Source: Prunus persica (Eukaryota > Streptophyta > Magnoliopsida > Rosales > Rosaceae). From it: a stretch of 64,000 nucleotides of DNA. Shown here piece by piece: positions 24,858 through 36,910 of this stretch. The DNA lies in NCBI RefSeq assembly GCF_000346465.2, contig NC_034009.1:22344706-22408705 (forward strand), in the 5' to 3' direction. Position 1 is the first letter of the stretch. Every line of letters begins with the position of its first letter. The translations under genes were made by a program, and so were the position numbers. Below the pieces are notes generated by a model that worked only from the letters and a program-made list of their open reading frames with translations, was not told the DNA's origin and searched no databases.

Positions 24858-26234
24858 TGTACAAAAATCTCTTTAAAAAAACACAAACCTATCTTTCCAC
24901 CCATTATTATTCCTAAAATACCATTTACATATTTGCAATTATAATAAAAATAATAATAATAATAAATTTCTTCAACCCGGATTTGGTTTAGTTGGTTTGA
25001 TTGGGCCCCAATTGTATTTATAAACCATCATTGTTTTGTCCCTGCAAATAATATTTGCGGTACCTTAAAAATATAAATGGTTCTATACCTACCCCGAACT
25101 AAATAAGCAGCAATTTAGTTGGACATTTATTTTCAATATAAAAATATGTTTTTGCGAAAAGAAAAAAAAAAATTGTTGATTGGACGAGGCTCAACTACTC
25201 TACTAGAAAGGGGATCAAGCATCAAACTGCTACTTTTGTTTTTCAAGTCTCTACAGAAGATATCATTTTCGATTAGGGATGACAGGACTAAATCTTTTTA
25301 TTATTTTTACCAAATACTCAAATAAGCTGTCAAATTTGCAGAAAGTAAATTTGAATGGTTCTTTAAAGACGGCCTCTTATTTGAGGATGCAAGAAAATTT
25401 TCTCTTTGTTCTGCGCTGGAGTAATTTTAATGGTAATCCGTTAGAAACTTGTTCACGAATGCTCAGGCCCCGCTGCCCAAGTCAAGATGCTTTTTTAGCA
25501 CGACAAACTGAAGTTGACGTGAGGTCGACAGCGCTTTTTTAATTGACACCAAAAGTCAGTCGACTAATTAGAGTGAAGATCCTTGATCAGTTGATCAGGT
25601 CAAGTAGACTTTTGTGCAGCAATCTACAACAAAGAGGAACTGAATCTTCTTTCTTACCTCATCAATAAATACTTGGTACAATTTTATAGAAAAAACATTG
25701 TTTTTTATCCGATCTCCAAACCCATATTTGGCCTATATTTAACAGTTTATCAAGAACTCTCCAAAAAAGAAGAAAATGCAACAGAAGACACATGCAAGAA
25801 TGCATACATAAATGTGGATATGTGCAAAATGAAAAATGAAATCACATTGAGCAATGCACATGTGCAAAAACGGAATGAATCTGGAAGGATATGAATGTAT
25901 CAATATCAATTCATTTTCCAAAAAGATCAAGTTTAACACATAACATTTCTGCCCATGAAGTTTCATCTGTCAATCTATGTCTACGAGTTACAACCAAAAC
26001 CTAGCCCTTAAATTTCTTCAAGGGAAAGACTACATCAAAATGTTCGATATATACAGATCCATGATCAAAAGCATCACATAAACACATGAGTACCAGACGT
26101 CTCCAAGTAAGTAATGTTGGTGAAGGATCACATTCCCATCATATGGGAACCCGCCATGCTACCTGTTGTCGCTCAGAAGAGTCTAAGTCAAACAAAATTA
26201 CAGGATGCTTGTTCAGATAAGACTAGTAAACAGA
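24858..26234. other. Intergenic stretch without recognised genes
   Basis: AT-rich, with an AAT-repeat near 24945-24965. The right end is probably 3'-untranslated sequence of the SIL1/FES1-like gene. The open frames present have no recognisable similarity and atypical composition. Confidence 0.5.
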
Positions 26235-27911
26235 TTACAATCCAAAACCACTTAGTCCAGTAGCCACCTTTTCCAGCTTTCTATCAAAAATCTGCTGCAC
26301 TTCACTCCGGAGTCTTTCCACATCCATCACATAATCCCTGTGCTCTTCCTCTACCATTAAATCCTGCAGCCGCTGCCTCAATCTCTCCAATGCACCATCC
26401 AACCCACAAAAGTCCTTAAAAACCAGAGCTTCAGTTGTCTTGAGTTGCAGAAGATTTTTAAGTGCAACAAGCGCCTGCTTATTTGCAAATGAAGAAAAAC
26501 TGATTATCATTACTGGCATTACAGAATCACCTACGTTCTAGTCTAACCAATCAGCAAAGCAAGTGCAGTAAGCACATCAAAATATAACTAGAATGACTCA
26601 GGCATGTCATAAAGATGATAATTGAAATTCAGCAACAACAACAAAATGCAATTACACTAATGCTTAAGAAAAGACCTTCTCTTGCAGATCAAGGTCAGCG
26701 GATGATGTCAGATCAACCACAGACTTCAAGAAAATGCGACTACTGAAAAAGGGTAGCTCATCCTTCTCCCTATTTTCCAATTGACACTCAGCAAGATCAC
26801 CCAGAAGGAACACAGCTTTTCTACGAAGTCTGATATCAATGCTTGATTCACTCATAATGTTCTACAAACAGAAATGACCGGTTTAGAAAAATAGACCACT
26901 CATTAAAATGCTTTGCTTTATTCATTTTAATTAGTCACCTGAAGGAGTAAATGCCCAGCTTCCTCATAGAACAACTCTTGGCCAGCTACATTGTTTCGGA
27001 TTAAGGCCGAAACAGCATACAACGCTTTTGTGGCTTCTTCAGCAAAGTCAGATTTCACCATCTTCATTAACTTGGACAGTGCCCCAAGTTCCAGAACCTG
27101 ATGTGCTTGCAATTTAGTCAAACAAGTCTTCTTAACTCCAACACCCGAAAGTAAAACCTCTACGCACACAAAACATTCAAAAAATTCAAAAAAAATTTAT
27201 GCATATTGCAGAGCATACCTGCTTCTGAACAATTGGGTTATTTTGACTGGCCTTCCCAAGCACCCATGCAGCCATTTTCCTTGTATCTGCATCAGAATGA
27301 TCAAGCTCTCGAGTAACCACAACAAGCCCCTCAAGTTTGTTCAAATCTGCAAGACCCCAAGTCAACCATTTCACTCACTTCAATTTACAACCATACAAGA
27401 CACAAAATCCAAATAACAAAAATCACAAATCGCACCTACCATTTGCATTATCAATTGGCTCCACAAGTATCAGAAGCTCCTCCAGCGCGCGGTGCCGATC
27501 TTCCAGAGACAAAGACGAATTGCTCAAGTCATTTATCGCAACCTGCATCAACTGCGCATCAGACGGCGTCTTCAGCTCGTCCATGAGCTGCTTTATCTCG
27601 ACCTGACGGTTGCTCAGGTCGGTAGGAGACAATTTCTCAACATCTCGCGCCGTTTCTTTCAATTGAACGGGATCGGAGTGGCCTATGGCCCACTGTAACA
27701 TTCCTTCGAGCGAGGAGAATCCGCCGTCGGCGTCCAGGTCGGTAACGGCGGTGTCGTCGTCCCGAGCCTTAGTCTGAGTCTGAGTCTGAGCCAGAGCCTC
27801 CTCTTCTGCAGTGGACCAATATACCCCTCCCGACCTGTTAATATTTCGCTCTGCCCTCACCGCCATAAAAATCACCATCACCACTAACATCCATGAGTTC
27901 ACGCGCTCCAT
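26235..27911 (-). CDS. SIL1/FES1-like Hsp70 nucleotide exchange factor with signal peptide, 5 exons
   Basis: Exons on the minus strand: 27440-27911, 27219-27346, 26939-27097, 26676-26861, 26235-26474, giving 394 residues. The ATG at 27911 gives a clean signal peptide (MERVNSWMLVVMVIFMAVRA). The longer open frame upstream lacks this feature at its start. A Gln/Thr/Asp-rich segment is followed by a FES1-type N-terminal region (SSLEGMLQWAIGHSDP, LMDELKTPSDAQLMQ). Armadillo-type helices follow, with DADTRKMAAWVLGKASQNNP, LIRNNVAGQELF and RLRRKAVFLLGDLA. FES1/SIL1 proteins release ADP from Hsp70. The signal peptide suggests the ER form that serves BiP. No KDEL-type tail is seen, as the end is SGFGL. 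A nucleocytosolic FES1 role is less likely given the leader. Confidence 0.85.
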
Positions 27912-28286
27912 CTCTTTCTTCTTCTTCTTCAGTGGACTGTGAAACAGACCCTGCTCCTCTCTTTCCCTTTTTAGTCTAAAAAAATAATTATACACATCAT
28001 CGCGTACAACGTGCATCGTTGATCTTGGATCGGACGGTTCTTTGAAGTTTGATTGCGTGGCAATTGTTTTGTGCCTTTTAGCAAAACGGTGCGTTTTGAA
28101 TACAAAACGACGCCGTAGCAGCCGACTAGGAGCGCAATTAACCAACAGTAGAGTGTGCCTGTGGCTTAGTTAGGTTTTCAACCACCTCCGAGCTCCGACT
28201 AAAATACACAGAGGATAGAGAATAGGGAAAAGGTTTAGGGTTTAAGGCCAGGCAAATAGCGAAGTAGCGAAGAGCAGCGAACCAAG

Positions 28287-28328
<42 letters not shown>
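27912..28328. promoter_or_regulatory. Shared head-to-head promoter of SIL1-like and U2A' genes
   Basis: Only 417 bp separate the two start codons. The region contains a telo-box-type TTTAGGGTTT at 28234-28243 and, next to the U2A' start, a (GA)n tract at 28292-28327 that must lie in its 5' leader. Telo-boxes are common in plant promoters of translation and RNA-processing genes. No TATA box was identified on either side, which fits a housekeeping bidirectional promoter. The regulatory reading is inference. Confidence 0.55.
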
Positions 28329-28332
<4 letters not shown>

Positions 28333-31300
28333 TGAGGCTCACTGCAGACTTGGTATGGAAAAGCCCCCATTTTTTCAATGCCCTTAAGGAGCGAGAGTTA
28401 GATCTTCGAGGTATTTTCTTTTCCCTCTTCCGCCATTCCCAATTCTCAATTCCTAACCCTACATTGATTGTGTTGGGGTTTATAATTCAAAACTCTTTCC
28501 CCTCTTTGTTCTCAGGTAATAAGATAGCTGTAATCGAAAACTTGGGAGCTACAGAGGTCAGCAATTTACTCAACTGAATTTGTTATCGTCTCAAACCGTA
28601 GTTTATTTCATGTAGATGGTTGGTTATTTATGTGAAGCTGCTTCAAGTTACTGAATTTAGTTAAGTGATATATGTTTTCCCTTTAATCTGAACAGGACCA
28701 ATTTGACACCATTGATTTGTCTGACAATGAAATTGTCAAGCTGGAGAATTTACCCTATCTTAATCGTTTGGGTACTTTGATTATCAATAACAATCGAATT
28801 ACCCGTATCAATCCCAACATTGGAGGTAACTGAAATACTTTTTTCACCTCACTCTCATGCCCAGAATGTTATCTTGTGTTAGTAATTTTATATGTTTTTT
28901 GTATGGTAAATATTAAGTGTTGAGTTGTATGTATTGCAGAGTTCTTGCCAAAGTTACACACCTTAATACTTACCAACAACAGGCTGGTCAACTTGGTAGA
29001 GATTGATCCTCTTGAATCCCTTCCGAAGTTGCAGTTTCTTAGCCTGCTGGATAACAACATCACAAAGAAACCCAATTACAGGCTGTATGTGATCCACAAG
29101 TTAAAGTCACTTCGGGTTCTAGATTTTAAGAAGGTGAAAAACAAGGTGAGTCATTTTAAGTTGTCAAACTCATGTTTTTTGTTTTGTGGCATGATGCTTC
29201 TTTTCTCTATGGTACCAATTATGAGCTGGTATAACATACTTATGGAACGCCCACTACTTTGTGTCTTAAAGTTGTTTATGGTTGATTATCTTTTGCAATT
29301 CCAACTATCATTTATCCTAAACCTTAAGATGTCAGCCAGACTTGTAGTTTAGGTTACTGAAAAATAAGTTTCTGTAATGTCTGCTCACCCAAACTTTGGA
29401 CTACACACTATTATTCTTATTTTGTACCTTCAAAAAGCTTTGCTCCTTTCAAATGATTGATCTGTTGAATCAAAGGCTTCTGCTTATTTTCGACCTAGTT
29501 TCACCAAAAAGGTGGAAATATGGAATGCTCCCCCAGGAAAGGTCCTGGGTTCGAGTCCTAAAAAAAAGGTGGAAATATGGAAATCTGTTCTGACTATAAG
29601 ATTTAGCTAGTGCCTTTTGTATCTATTTACCTGGATTGATTATTCTTTGGTCCTGTTCCATCAATCATAGGAGAGATTGGAAGCACAAACTTTGTTCTCA
29701 TCTAAAGAAGTTGAAGAAGAGACTAAAAAGGTATCCGCAAAAACTTTCGTGCCAACTGAGGTTCCAAATGTTTCAGACGTTGCCGAGGAACAACAGACAC
29801 CAAAAGTAGTTGCCCCCACTCCCGAGCAAATTATGGCTATCAAGGTAATCATAGCTATCAAGTTTTTACCTAGTTGCATCAATCATAATATTCTGTGACC
29901 AGGTGCTGGAAAACCATGTCTTTCTCACCTTGTGGCTGTTAATGAATGAATAAAAATCTTATTTAAATTTACAAGGGAGAGGCAAAGTTCACCATTCAAT
30001 TACTTTTATAATCAAGCAGTGATGGTTTTACTTAAGAAACAAATTGTGTTGAATAGGCTTGGACTCAATGAAAATGAACAATTTGTTTTTCTTTTGAGAG
30101 AACCAGATTTTGGTTTGGGATGAACTCCTGTAAAGTGGTACATTGCATGTCCATACTAAATTTTCTGCTCTTCACTGATTAATCAAATCCTACTAGTAAA
30201 TGTTGTTTGTATATTGGAGTGATATCTCATACACATTACATCAGTAGTCGCTTCAAGTAAAATTAGATATTTCAAGATATCCAATGGTGGAAATTCACAG
30301 AAAATTTTATTTCTTCTGGAAAAGTAGAAAATTTTCTCTTTTGTGATATATTTATTGTTTTATTTCTGGGGTTATTCCCCTATTTTATGGCTAATATGTG
30401 GGGTCATCTTAGGTTTTCTGTTGTTTCATGTATTGTTTCATCCTTGTCCAGGCTGCCATAGTGAATTCCCAGACTCTTGAAGAAGTTGCAAGACTTGAAC
30501 AGGTGCTTTTCTTAACCAGAGAAATTACTCATTGTTTTCATGAATGTTTATTTCTTATTGTTTGTACATTGACATTATACTCGTTTTGCATGAGCAGGCA
30601 CTGAAGTCAGGTCAGCTTCCTGCGGATTTGAAAATCTTGGATGATGATACCGAGACAAATAGTGTTAAAGTAAATGATGATAAAATGGAAGTCAATAGTG
30701 AAAATGAGGCTAATGCACCAAAAGATGTGGATGAACAGAAGAAAGATGAAGCAGAACCCATGGAACAGGTACCAATGTGCTTCCTATGACTTTTGAACTA
30801 TCTTATCTTAATCTTTATTCTTTTCTTCATCTCAGTGATATTGTGGAAAGGTCCTTGTTTTCTCTAGGTAAGAAGGTGCATGCAAGTTTGATGGTAGTAG
30901 TGTTGTGATTCCAAATATTGCACCTGTAAAAAGAGAACCCTCTTTTAGAAGGAACAGGAACTGTGTTGGATTACAAAATTGTCATAAAGTAAGAGCATCG
31001 GGACTGGGGAGAAGTAAATAGGATACAGTTATTTTGAGCCTTTATCTGCTGATTTCTTCAGTTGAATTCATTTCACCTTAAACATACAATTATAGCTCCC
31101 ATCAGTTTTGTAGGCTTAGGTTGTGTGCTAATTCTGTGATATGTTAGATTGTGTAAAAGGTTACAGATGAATCCATTTCAAGATGGATCTTTGTTGTAAA
31201 TTAGTAGTATATCAGCATTTGTTGTGCAATATTCTGTTGTCTGTATGATCCTAAATGCCGTCTGTCAAGGAAAAGTGTTTGCACCTCAATGACCCCCCCT

Positions 31301-31393
31301 CCATTCATTGCAAGTAGGTTGGTTAGTTCATATGATATGATATTTTGTTGGTATTTATTGGTTGATTTTTTTTCTTCTCCCTTGCAGGAGTAG
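28329..31393 (+). CDS. U2A': U2 snRNP A' protein (leucine-rich repeat), 8 exons
   Basis: Exons: 28329-28410, 28516-28556, 28696-28825, 28940-29145, 29671-29844, 30452-30502, 30598-30768, 31388-31393, giving 286 residues. The N-terminus MVRLTADLVWKSPHFFNALK and the LRR series DLSDNEIVKLENLPYL, LIINNNRITRINPNIG, LILTNNRLVNLVEID and LSLLDNNITKKPNYR are characteristic of U2A'. It is capped by KSLRVLDFKKVKNKER. The acidic, Lys-rich C-terminal tail is variable in the family. U2A' forms a dimer with U2B'' on stem-loop IV of U2 snRNA and acts in branch-site recognition in the nucleus. The final exon contributes only Glu plus the stop, so ending at the upstream exon by read-through would give a slightly different tail. 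Confidence 0.92.
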
Positions 31394-32316
31394 AAGAATT
31401 GGTTCATATTCCGGTAGCATAAAGCTTGTCCTATTTGAATCCGTTGGTGGCGACCGGTGTATTTTATGATTGGGAAATGCTGCTATTTCTGGAACTGTGT
31501 TCGATATATCAGGAACTTCTGCCTTTTAGACATGAGAACAACTCTTTTGCCGTAGTCAACTAATGCAAGTTTTTTTCCCATTCTAACATTTGTCTGGGAG
31601 GAGAGTGGGAGCCCGTGTTTGATTCAGATCTATGTATTCTATGATACAAGTTTTACTTCGAGATTCAAGTAGATTGCACCATTTTTAGTCCTGTTTGGGC
31701 CGTTATAGTTAATTATAAACTGTTTAATGTTATATATTCGTTTTTCTCTCATCTCAAATTTTCTTTAATTATCAAAATACAAACAGAAAAATTAAAAACA
31801 TCATCAACTGGGTAAACATTGGCCTTTTTCCGTTTAGATGCGAAAACCTTTTTCCTGTTGATATAAAATAAAAAGCTTGATCAGATTAAGAAGGAAAAGG
31901 GTTGATTTTCTTGGTTTGGTGTGTCTTCATATTCTTTACTTGGAGGGGTTTGCTGTTGCTCTTAAATTGAACTCCTACAGATATCGTCTTATGATAACAA
32001 TGGAATAAATATCCTTGTGTGATGGGGGAAGATCATACATGTTCAACCTAGTGCTGCCCATATTATATTCGTCACTTACATTTCAAGTCATTTCCTCTTG
32101 CAATGATCCCTTTTTGTTTCCCTGGTCAGTTGTTTCTTCATCAAGCTGTCTTGGAAAGAAGTGAAAACAGGAAATTCTTTGCTCCAGTGCCGGGGAAATT
32201 CTGTTTGTGCACATTGTGTGGTCTTGTGGAGAACAAGAGGCAAAAACCAGAGCAGCCAAACAAAAATTTGTAAACAAATAAAGCTGTTGCTGCCCTTTCA
32301 TCTTATAACTGTAATT
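31394..32316. other. U2A' 3' region and START-gene promoter
   Basis: No gene is visible. The first part is probably the U2A' 3'-UTR. The stretch 32161-32316 is open in the same frame as the START gene but has no ATG, so it is taken as leader. Confidence 0.5.
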
Positions 32317-33645
32317 ATGATAGCCCAATTGGCATTGGCTCTACTATGTCTTGTTGCAGCATGGATGCCACTTGTGTGCTTGAGTCTTCTAAAGGGATGG
32401 TCTTGGTCACGGACCTTATGTTCATGGCGCCTAACATTTCCCACTCTTTCCTTCAGCAGCCACAGGCACAGAGAGATATCATCCGAGTCTGTCAGCCGTC
32501 CTCGGCTCACAGCCACCACCTTCAGTGGCCAGTGCTGCACTCACCCACATCACGAACAAGAATGTTCTGAATTGAACGAGGATGATGTGAAGGTATTGGT
32601 TTCTCACATCGACGAGACCGATGGCGGTCCACCATGGAAGCTCATGATGGAGCGCTCTACCCCTACTTTGACATACCAAGCTTGGTACAGGGATCCACCG
32701 GTAATATAAACCCAATTATCATGTCCATTATTCACCACGAATGTGTCTTTCTTTGTAACATTGTTTTCAAATTTCAGTTGGGCCCTACGCAGTACCGTAC
32801 AAGAACCGTATTCGAAAATGTATCACCTGAGTTGCTGAGGAACTTCTTCTGGGATGATGAATTTAGACCCCAGTGGGATAACACGCTCATTCACTTCCAA
32901 ACTCTCAGAGTTTGCCCCAAAACTGGTTCCATGACTGTCCACTGGATTAGAAAGGTACAACCACATCTGATTTTACACAGAATTTGCTAGAACTATTGTG
33001 TTTTTCTCCCAACCCAGATTTTTTTAATTGCAATTAGGGTTTTTCTCCCTAAATGCCACAGCTGCCATTGTTCTGCAGTGATCGAGAATATGTCATAACC
33101 CGTCGCATTTGGGAATCTGATTCTGGATATTACTGCCTAACAAAGGTTTGATTTTGGCTCAAATATTTCAAGCTTTCTTTCTATAGGTCCTGTCCTGTGA
33201 CAAAATGCCATCTGCTGATTATATGTTTTCTTATGTACAAGGGAACACCATATCCACCCCTACCAAGGTCTAAAAGACCAAGACGAGTAGATCATTATTA
33301 TTCGAGTTGGCATATAAAATCAGGTACGTATTTTAGATTTTGGTATATTTCTGTTTACCCAGTAGAAATCTCTTTTTTGAGTGACAGACAGATACAGAAA
33401 CAACTATTTCAGTGAAGCCTAGGAATGGAGAGCAGCATAAAATGGCATCAGAAGTGCTTCTGTTTCATCATGAAGATATAGGGCTCCCGAGGGAGGTTGT
33501 GAAGATGGGTGTTAGGGCAGGAATGTGGAGCCTGGTAAAGAGACTGCATCTGGGCCTGCAGACTTACCAAATGGCAAAGGAAAATGATGGGTCTCCTTCG
33601 AATTATGCACTTATGGCAAACATAACCACAAAGATTAAAAATTAG
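32317..33645 (+). CDS. START-domain lipid-binding protein, membrane-anchored, 5 exons
   Basis: Exons: 32317-32700, 32778-32954, 33062-33145, 33242-33323, 33413-33645, giving 319 residues. The ATG at 32317 is the first in the open frame and directly starts a hydrophobic anchor (MIAQLALALLCLVAAWMPLV). After a Ser/Arg-rich linker the START domain begins near LNEDDVKVLVSHIDE. It includes YRTRTVFENVSPELLRNFF, RPQWDN, YVITRRIWESDSGYYCLTK and GTPYPPLPRSKRPRRVDHYY. A C-terminal region follows with LPREVVKMGVRAGMWSLVK. This layout matches the plant PCTP-like START proteins. The ligand, probably a phospholipid or sterol, is unknown. The linker is shorter on family landmarks than usual, but no frameshift is needed. 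Confidence 0.85.
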
Positions 33646-34625
33646 ATGATTCCTTCCCACCATTGTTTTGAGTGGCAGAAAATCACATGTGCAAAAAGTG
33701 TAGTAAAATAATAGAGAGCTCCCTCAGAACTTGTAAAATCTTCAACATGACATTGATTTAGACAAGGCTGAAACTTATATATATTTGGCGTTCAATCATT
33801 GGGAGCTGCATCAAATCAAAGACACTCTTTTTCAAACTCCCAGTAAAACATTTTCTTTGGTCAATCAACTTTTTCAACTCAAACGTGATGCACAAAATGA
33901 AAAGAATCAATGAAAACGAAAGGGTACCAAAAAAAAAACACATCGAATCAAAGATATATGCACATATACATGTCAGAATTTGTTCGCATAGGGGAAAATG
34001 AAACGAAAGAATGGCTGAAAAGAAAAGACAAGCCACGGAGAATATCAACGAACGGAGAAATCAAGCAAACAAAGGGGGTTTGGAGAAGATGTCCCCTTCA
34101 AGTTCAGCCATTAGACGGCGGCTGCGGGATTGATTGTTATCGATGAAAATGAAGGCCCCTTTTATAGCCTAAACATCGTAACCGTGATGAACTCTAGACC
34201 TAACCCGGGTTGTTTTGTTGTGTCATTTTTGTGGGCTTGTGGTTTTTGTTGGGTCTATTTTCTTGTGGGCTTCTTCTTCGGTTCTTCTTTTCTTAAAAAC
34301 TAGCTTCTCTGCAAGGCTTCCAAGCCTGCGAGAGTTTTTTTTTTTTTTTTTTTTTTAATTTTAATTTTAAATTTATTTTAGAATTAAAAAAGATAATGGG
34401 TAGTTGTGTTACATAAAAATAGAATATATTATCTAATTTTTCTTTTAATTAAAATTTTTTAATATGAAAAAGTGTTAATTTACCATATTATCCTCATTTA
34501 ATTAATAATTTCAATTTTTAATGTTTGCATTAACCAAGGGTATTTTCTGGTATTTTGAATGTTTCACCATTCTCTTCCTTTTACTTTATATATATAGATA
34601 AATAAAATAAAATGAATGAAATGAT
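33646..34625. other. Intergenic, with a minus-strand TATA box
   Basis: On the minus strand GGCTATAAAAGGGGCC (about 34154-34169) is followed some 45 bp downstream by an ATG at 34111. That ATG opens only 16 codons (MAELEGDIFSKPPLFA) before a stop. The transcript would run toward the START gene's 3' end. A T-run lies at 34337-34356. No known RNA gene was recognised. Confidence 0.4.
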
Positions 34626-35621
34626 GGTGTGTTTACTAATCAAGAATTGAATTTCACCTATAGAAGAGCGTTTACTTTACATCAAGGAATTGAAAAGTAA
34701 GTGAGGCCCACACAAAATTAGGAATTGAATTCTTGATTTTGGAGGAATTCAATTCTTGGGTAGAATGTAGTAGGGGTGGGCATCGGAACTAATGAATCGA
34801 TCAACCGAACCAAACTGGACACGAAAAAACCGTGTTGACTAAAAAGTCAAAATCAACTCAAAAAACTGAACTGAACCGATTCTAACCGGATCCCGTTTCG
34901 ATTATATACCCCAACAAACCGAAACAGGCCGAACCAAATCTGTTGAATTAAAAAATATATAATTTTAATGTTTATTTAAATCCAATGCTATATTTTTAAT
35001 CTCATAACTAATATTTACCCAAGTTCAATTTCAAAACATCTCTCTTTTCTAGCCTTAATATTTCTTTTTGTATGAAATTGAATAATTTGTTAATTTTCAA
35101 GCCAAAAAAATAAAATTTCATTTGAAATTTGTATTAAAAAATAATTTGAAAAAATAATAATAATAATCCGATTCAACCCAAATCGGACAGTTTTATAATT
35201 TTTTGTTAAAATCGGACCTAACCGAATCGGGTAAATAATATCGAATTCGGTTCCAATTTGAGGCAAAAATCAGTTCAAACCAAACCGTGCCCACCCCTAG
35301 AATGTAGTATTTTAATTCCTAGATAACTAACCCATTAGGAATTCATCTTTTTTACCTATTATATCCTCACATAATTTTCAAATTTTCAAATTTATCATCT
35401 ACTTTAACCTAACAATGAGGACATTTTAGTAATCATTACCACTCCTACCCCAATTCCATATGATTTAGTAAACATCTTCAATAGAAATTTGGAATTTAAC
35501 TCCCCTCAATCCACATTGGTTAGTAAACAACTTCAACAGGAATCTAAAATTTAATTTTCCTCAATTCAACTCCTCCTCAATTCAATTCCTCATAATCCAA
35601 TTACGGATTGGTAAACATGCC
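34626..35621. mobile_element. MITE with GGCATGTTTAC-type ends, interrupted by a second MITE
   Basis: The left end GGTGTGTTTACTAATC and right end GATTGGTAAACATGCC are inverted. Inside them lie inverted AATTGAATT/GAATTCAATT-rich arms. The hAT-type element at 34771-35299 has inserted into it and accounts for about half its length. The target duplication of the outer element is not clear. Confidence 0.6.
34771..35299. mobile_element. hAT-type MITE with perfect 8-bp target duplication
   Basis: The ends TAGGGGTGGGCA and TGCCCACCCCTA are perfect 12-bp inverted repeats. The 8 bases before (GAATGTAG, 34763-34770) are repeated immediately after (35300-35307). An 8-bp duplication and TAGGG ends are diagnostic of hAT transposition. 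The 529-bp interior is AT-rich with repeated AACCGAA/TTCGGTT phrases and codes for nothing. Confidence 0.92.
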
Positions 35622-35749
35622 ATGAAAGTATTAGAAATGATGTTGCTCACATCACACGAACTCATAAGATAATCTGTTTCATGTTTAATCATGTGACGGT
35701 CTGTTTAGCAAGTACATCTTAGTGAAAACTCAAAATACACTTCAATGAA

Positions 35750-35833
35750 TTGTGATTAATTTATAACTTAATAGAGAATAATGAACTTGTTCATTAATTT
35801 ATAACTTAATAGAGAATAATGAACTTGTCAATC
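35750..35833. repeat. Two tandem copies of a ~38-bp AT-rich unit
   Basis: The phrase ATTAATTTATAACTTAATAG and its continuation to GAACTTGT occur twice in direct succession, with almost no differences. A recent slippage duplication is likely. Confidence 0.8.
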
Positions 35834-36493
35834 TAACAAACACAACCGCTCATAGAATACAAGTTCAAATGGTAGGAAAATCTTTTTTTTTTTTATTTGA
35901 TTCATTCTTTCAATGTTTTTAAACTTTTATCGAGATAAAAAAGGTGAACGTGAATGCAATATAAAAGGAAGATAACCAAAATATATTATTCTTAAAAATA
36001 GGAGAAGATAGGGAACTTGGAAAACAAAAGGCAACATATTAACATTGAAGTAAGAAAAATGACGTGGAATCAAGGTCTAAAAACATCGATTGTCCAAAAA
36101 CACGGAAATTTTGATAGAAATATTGGGAAATACCAAAACAAATACGCATCCACTGAACAAAAATTACTTCTAACAATTTGAATCCCTTCTATCTATATTG
36201 GCCTTGGATAAATTGTACCAGAGGGATTGGCAAATCCAAATTTATGCAAATATTCAATCCACATACATTGCATATAAAAGCTCCAAAAGGTATTCATAGC
36301 ACAAAGAAAAAAGGGTTTATAAGACAATAACCCTAGAATAGAACACTTTAAAAGATGACCACAAGTAGATAAAGTAGTACTAGTTAAAACATGATTATTC
36401 AGCCCGGCTATCTCACTGATGAGCCACAATGCTACTAGTAAATTGTTTTGACATGACACAACTGTAAGTCATAAGAAAACCACCAATAACAAC

Positions 36494-36883
36494 TTAACCA
36501 AAAGCACTACTCCATAGACCAGAATCGTTCATGGGGTTCTCATAACATGGATGCATATGTTCACAAGGTCTCGATCCAAAGGAAGCAGCTCTTAGCATCA
36601 TGTGCTCGTTCTGGATGATCGATATGCCCAGCCTCTTTTGCGATCCAGATGAAATCACCAGGTCAAGCTTTTCAGGATCAGATAACAATGTAATGTCCTT
36701 CAAGAGATAAAAGATGATAAAGGGACTGGTTATGGTTAAATAATATAATGTTACAAGATGAAAAGAGGAAATAGAAACCTGGATCAAGCCTGCGAAATTT
36801 CGTGAGCATGGCTCAGGAGCAGCGGCAGCAACCACGACTCCGAGCGCACTGGTGCAGGCTTTTCGCACCCCACCTTCCTGCAC
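36494..36883 (-). pseudogene. Unrecognised two-exon gene fragment without start codon
   Basis: Directly downstream of eRF1 on the same strand there is a good spliced reading. Exon a runs from about 36883 to 36779 (EGGVRKACTSALGVVVAAAAP...). Exon b is 36494-36697 (DITLLSDPEKLDLVISSGSQ... to ENPMNDSGLWSSAFG, then stop). The 81-bp intron has GT-AG borders and phase 0. No ATG precedes exon a in frame. A possible acceptor (GGTGCAG) sits at its left, and the upstream neighbour is the eRF1 stop only about 30 bp away. I do not recognise the protein. It could be a moved 3' gene fragment, an alternative last-exon pair, or chance. Confidence 0.45.
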
Positions 36884-36910
36884 CAGTATTGGGGAAGAGT
36901 TGATTGATTG

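Noticed and set aside
27912..28145. Longer N-terminus for the SIL1/FES1-like protein
   Set aside because: It would bury the signal peptide about 80 residues inside the protein. The ATG at 27911 is a better start.
32161..32316. N-terminal extension of the START protein
   Set aside because: The frame is open but has no ATG, and the ATG at 32317 begins the membrane anchor expected of the family.
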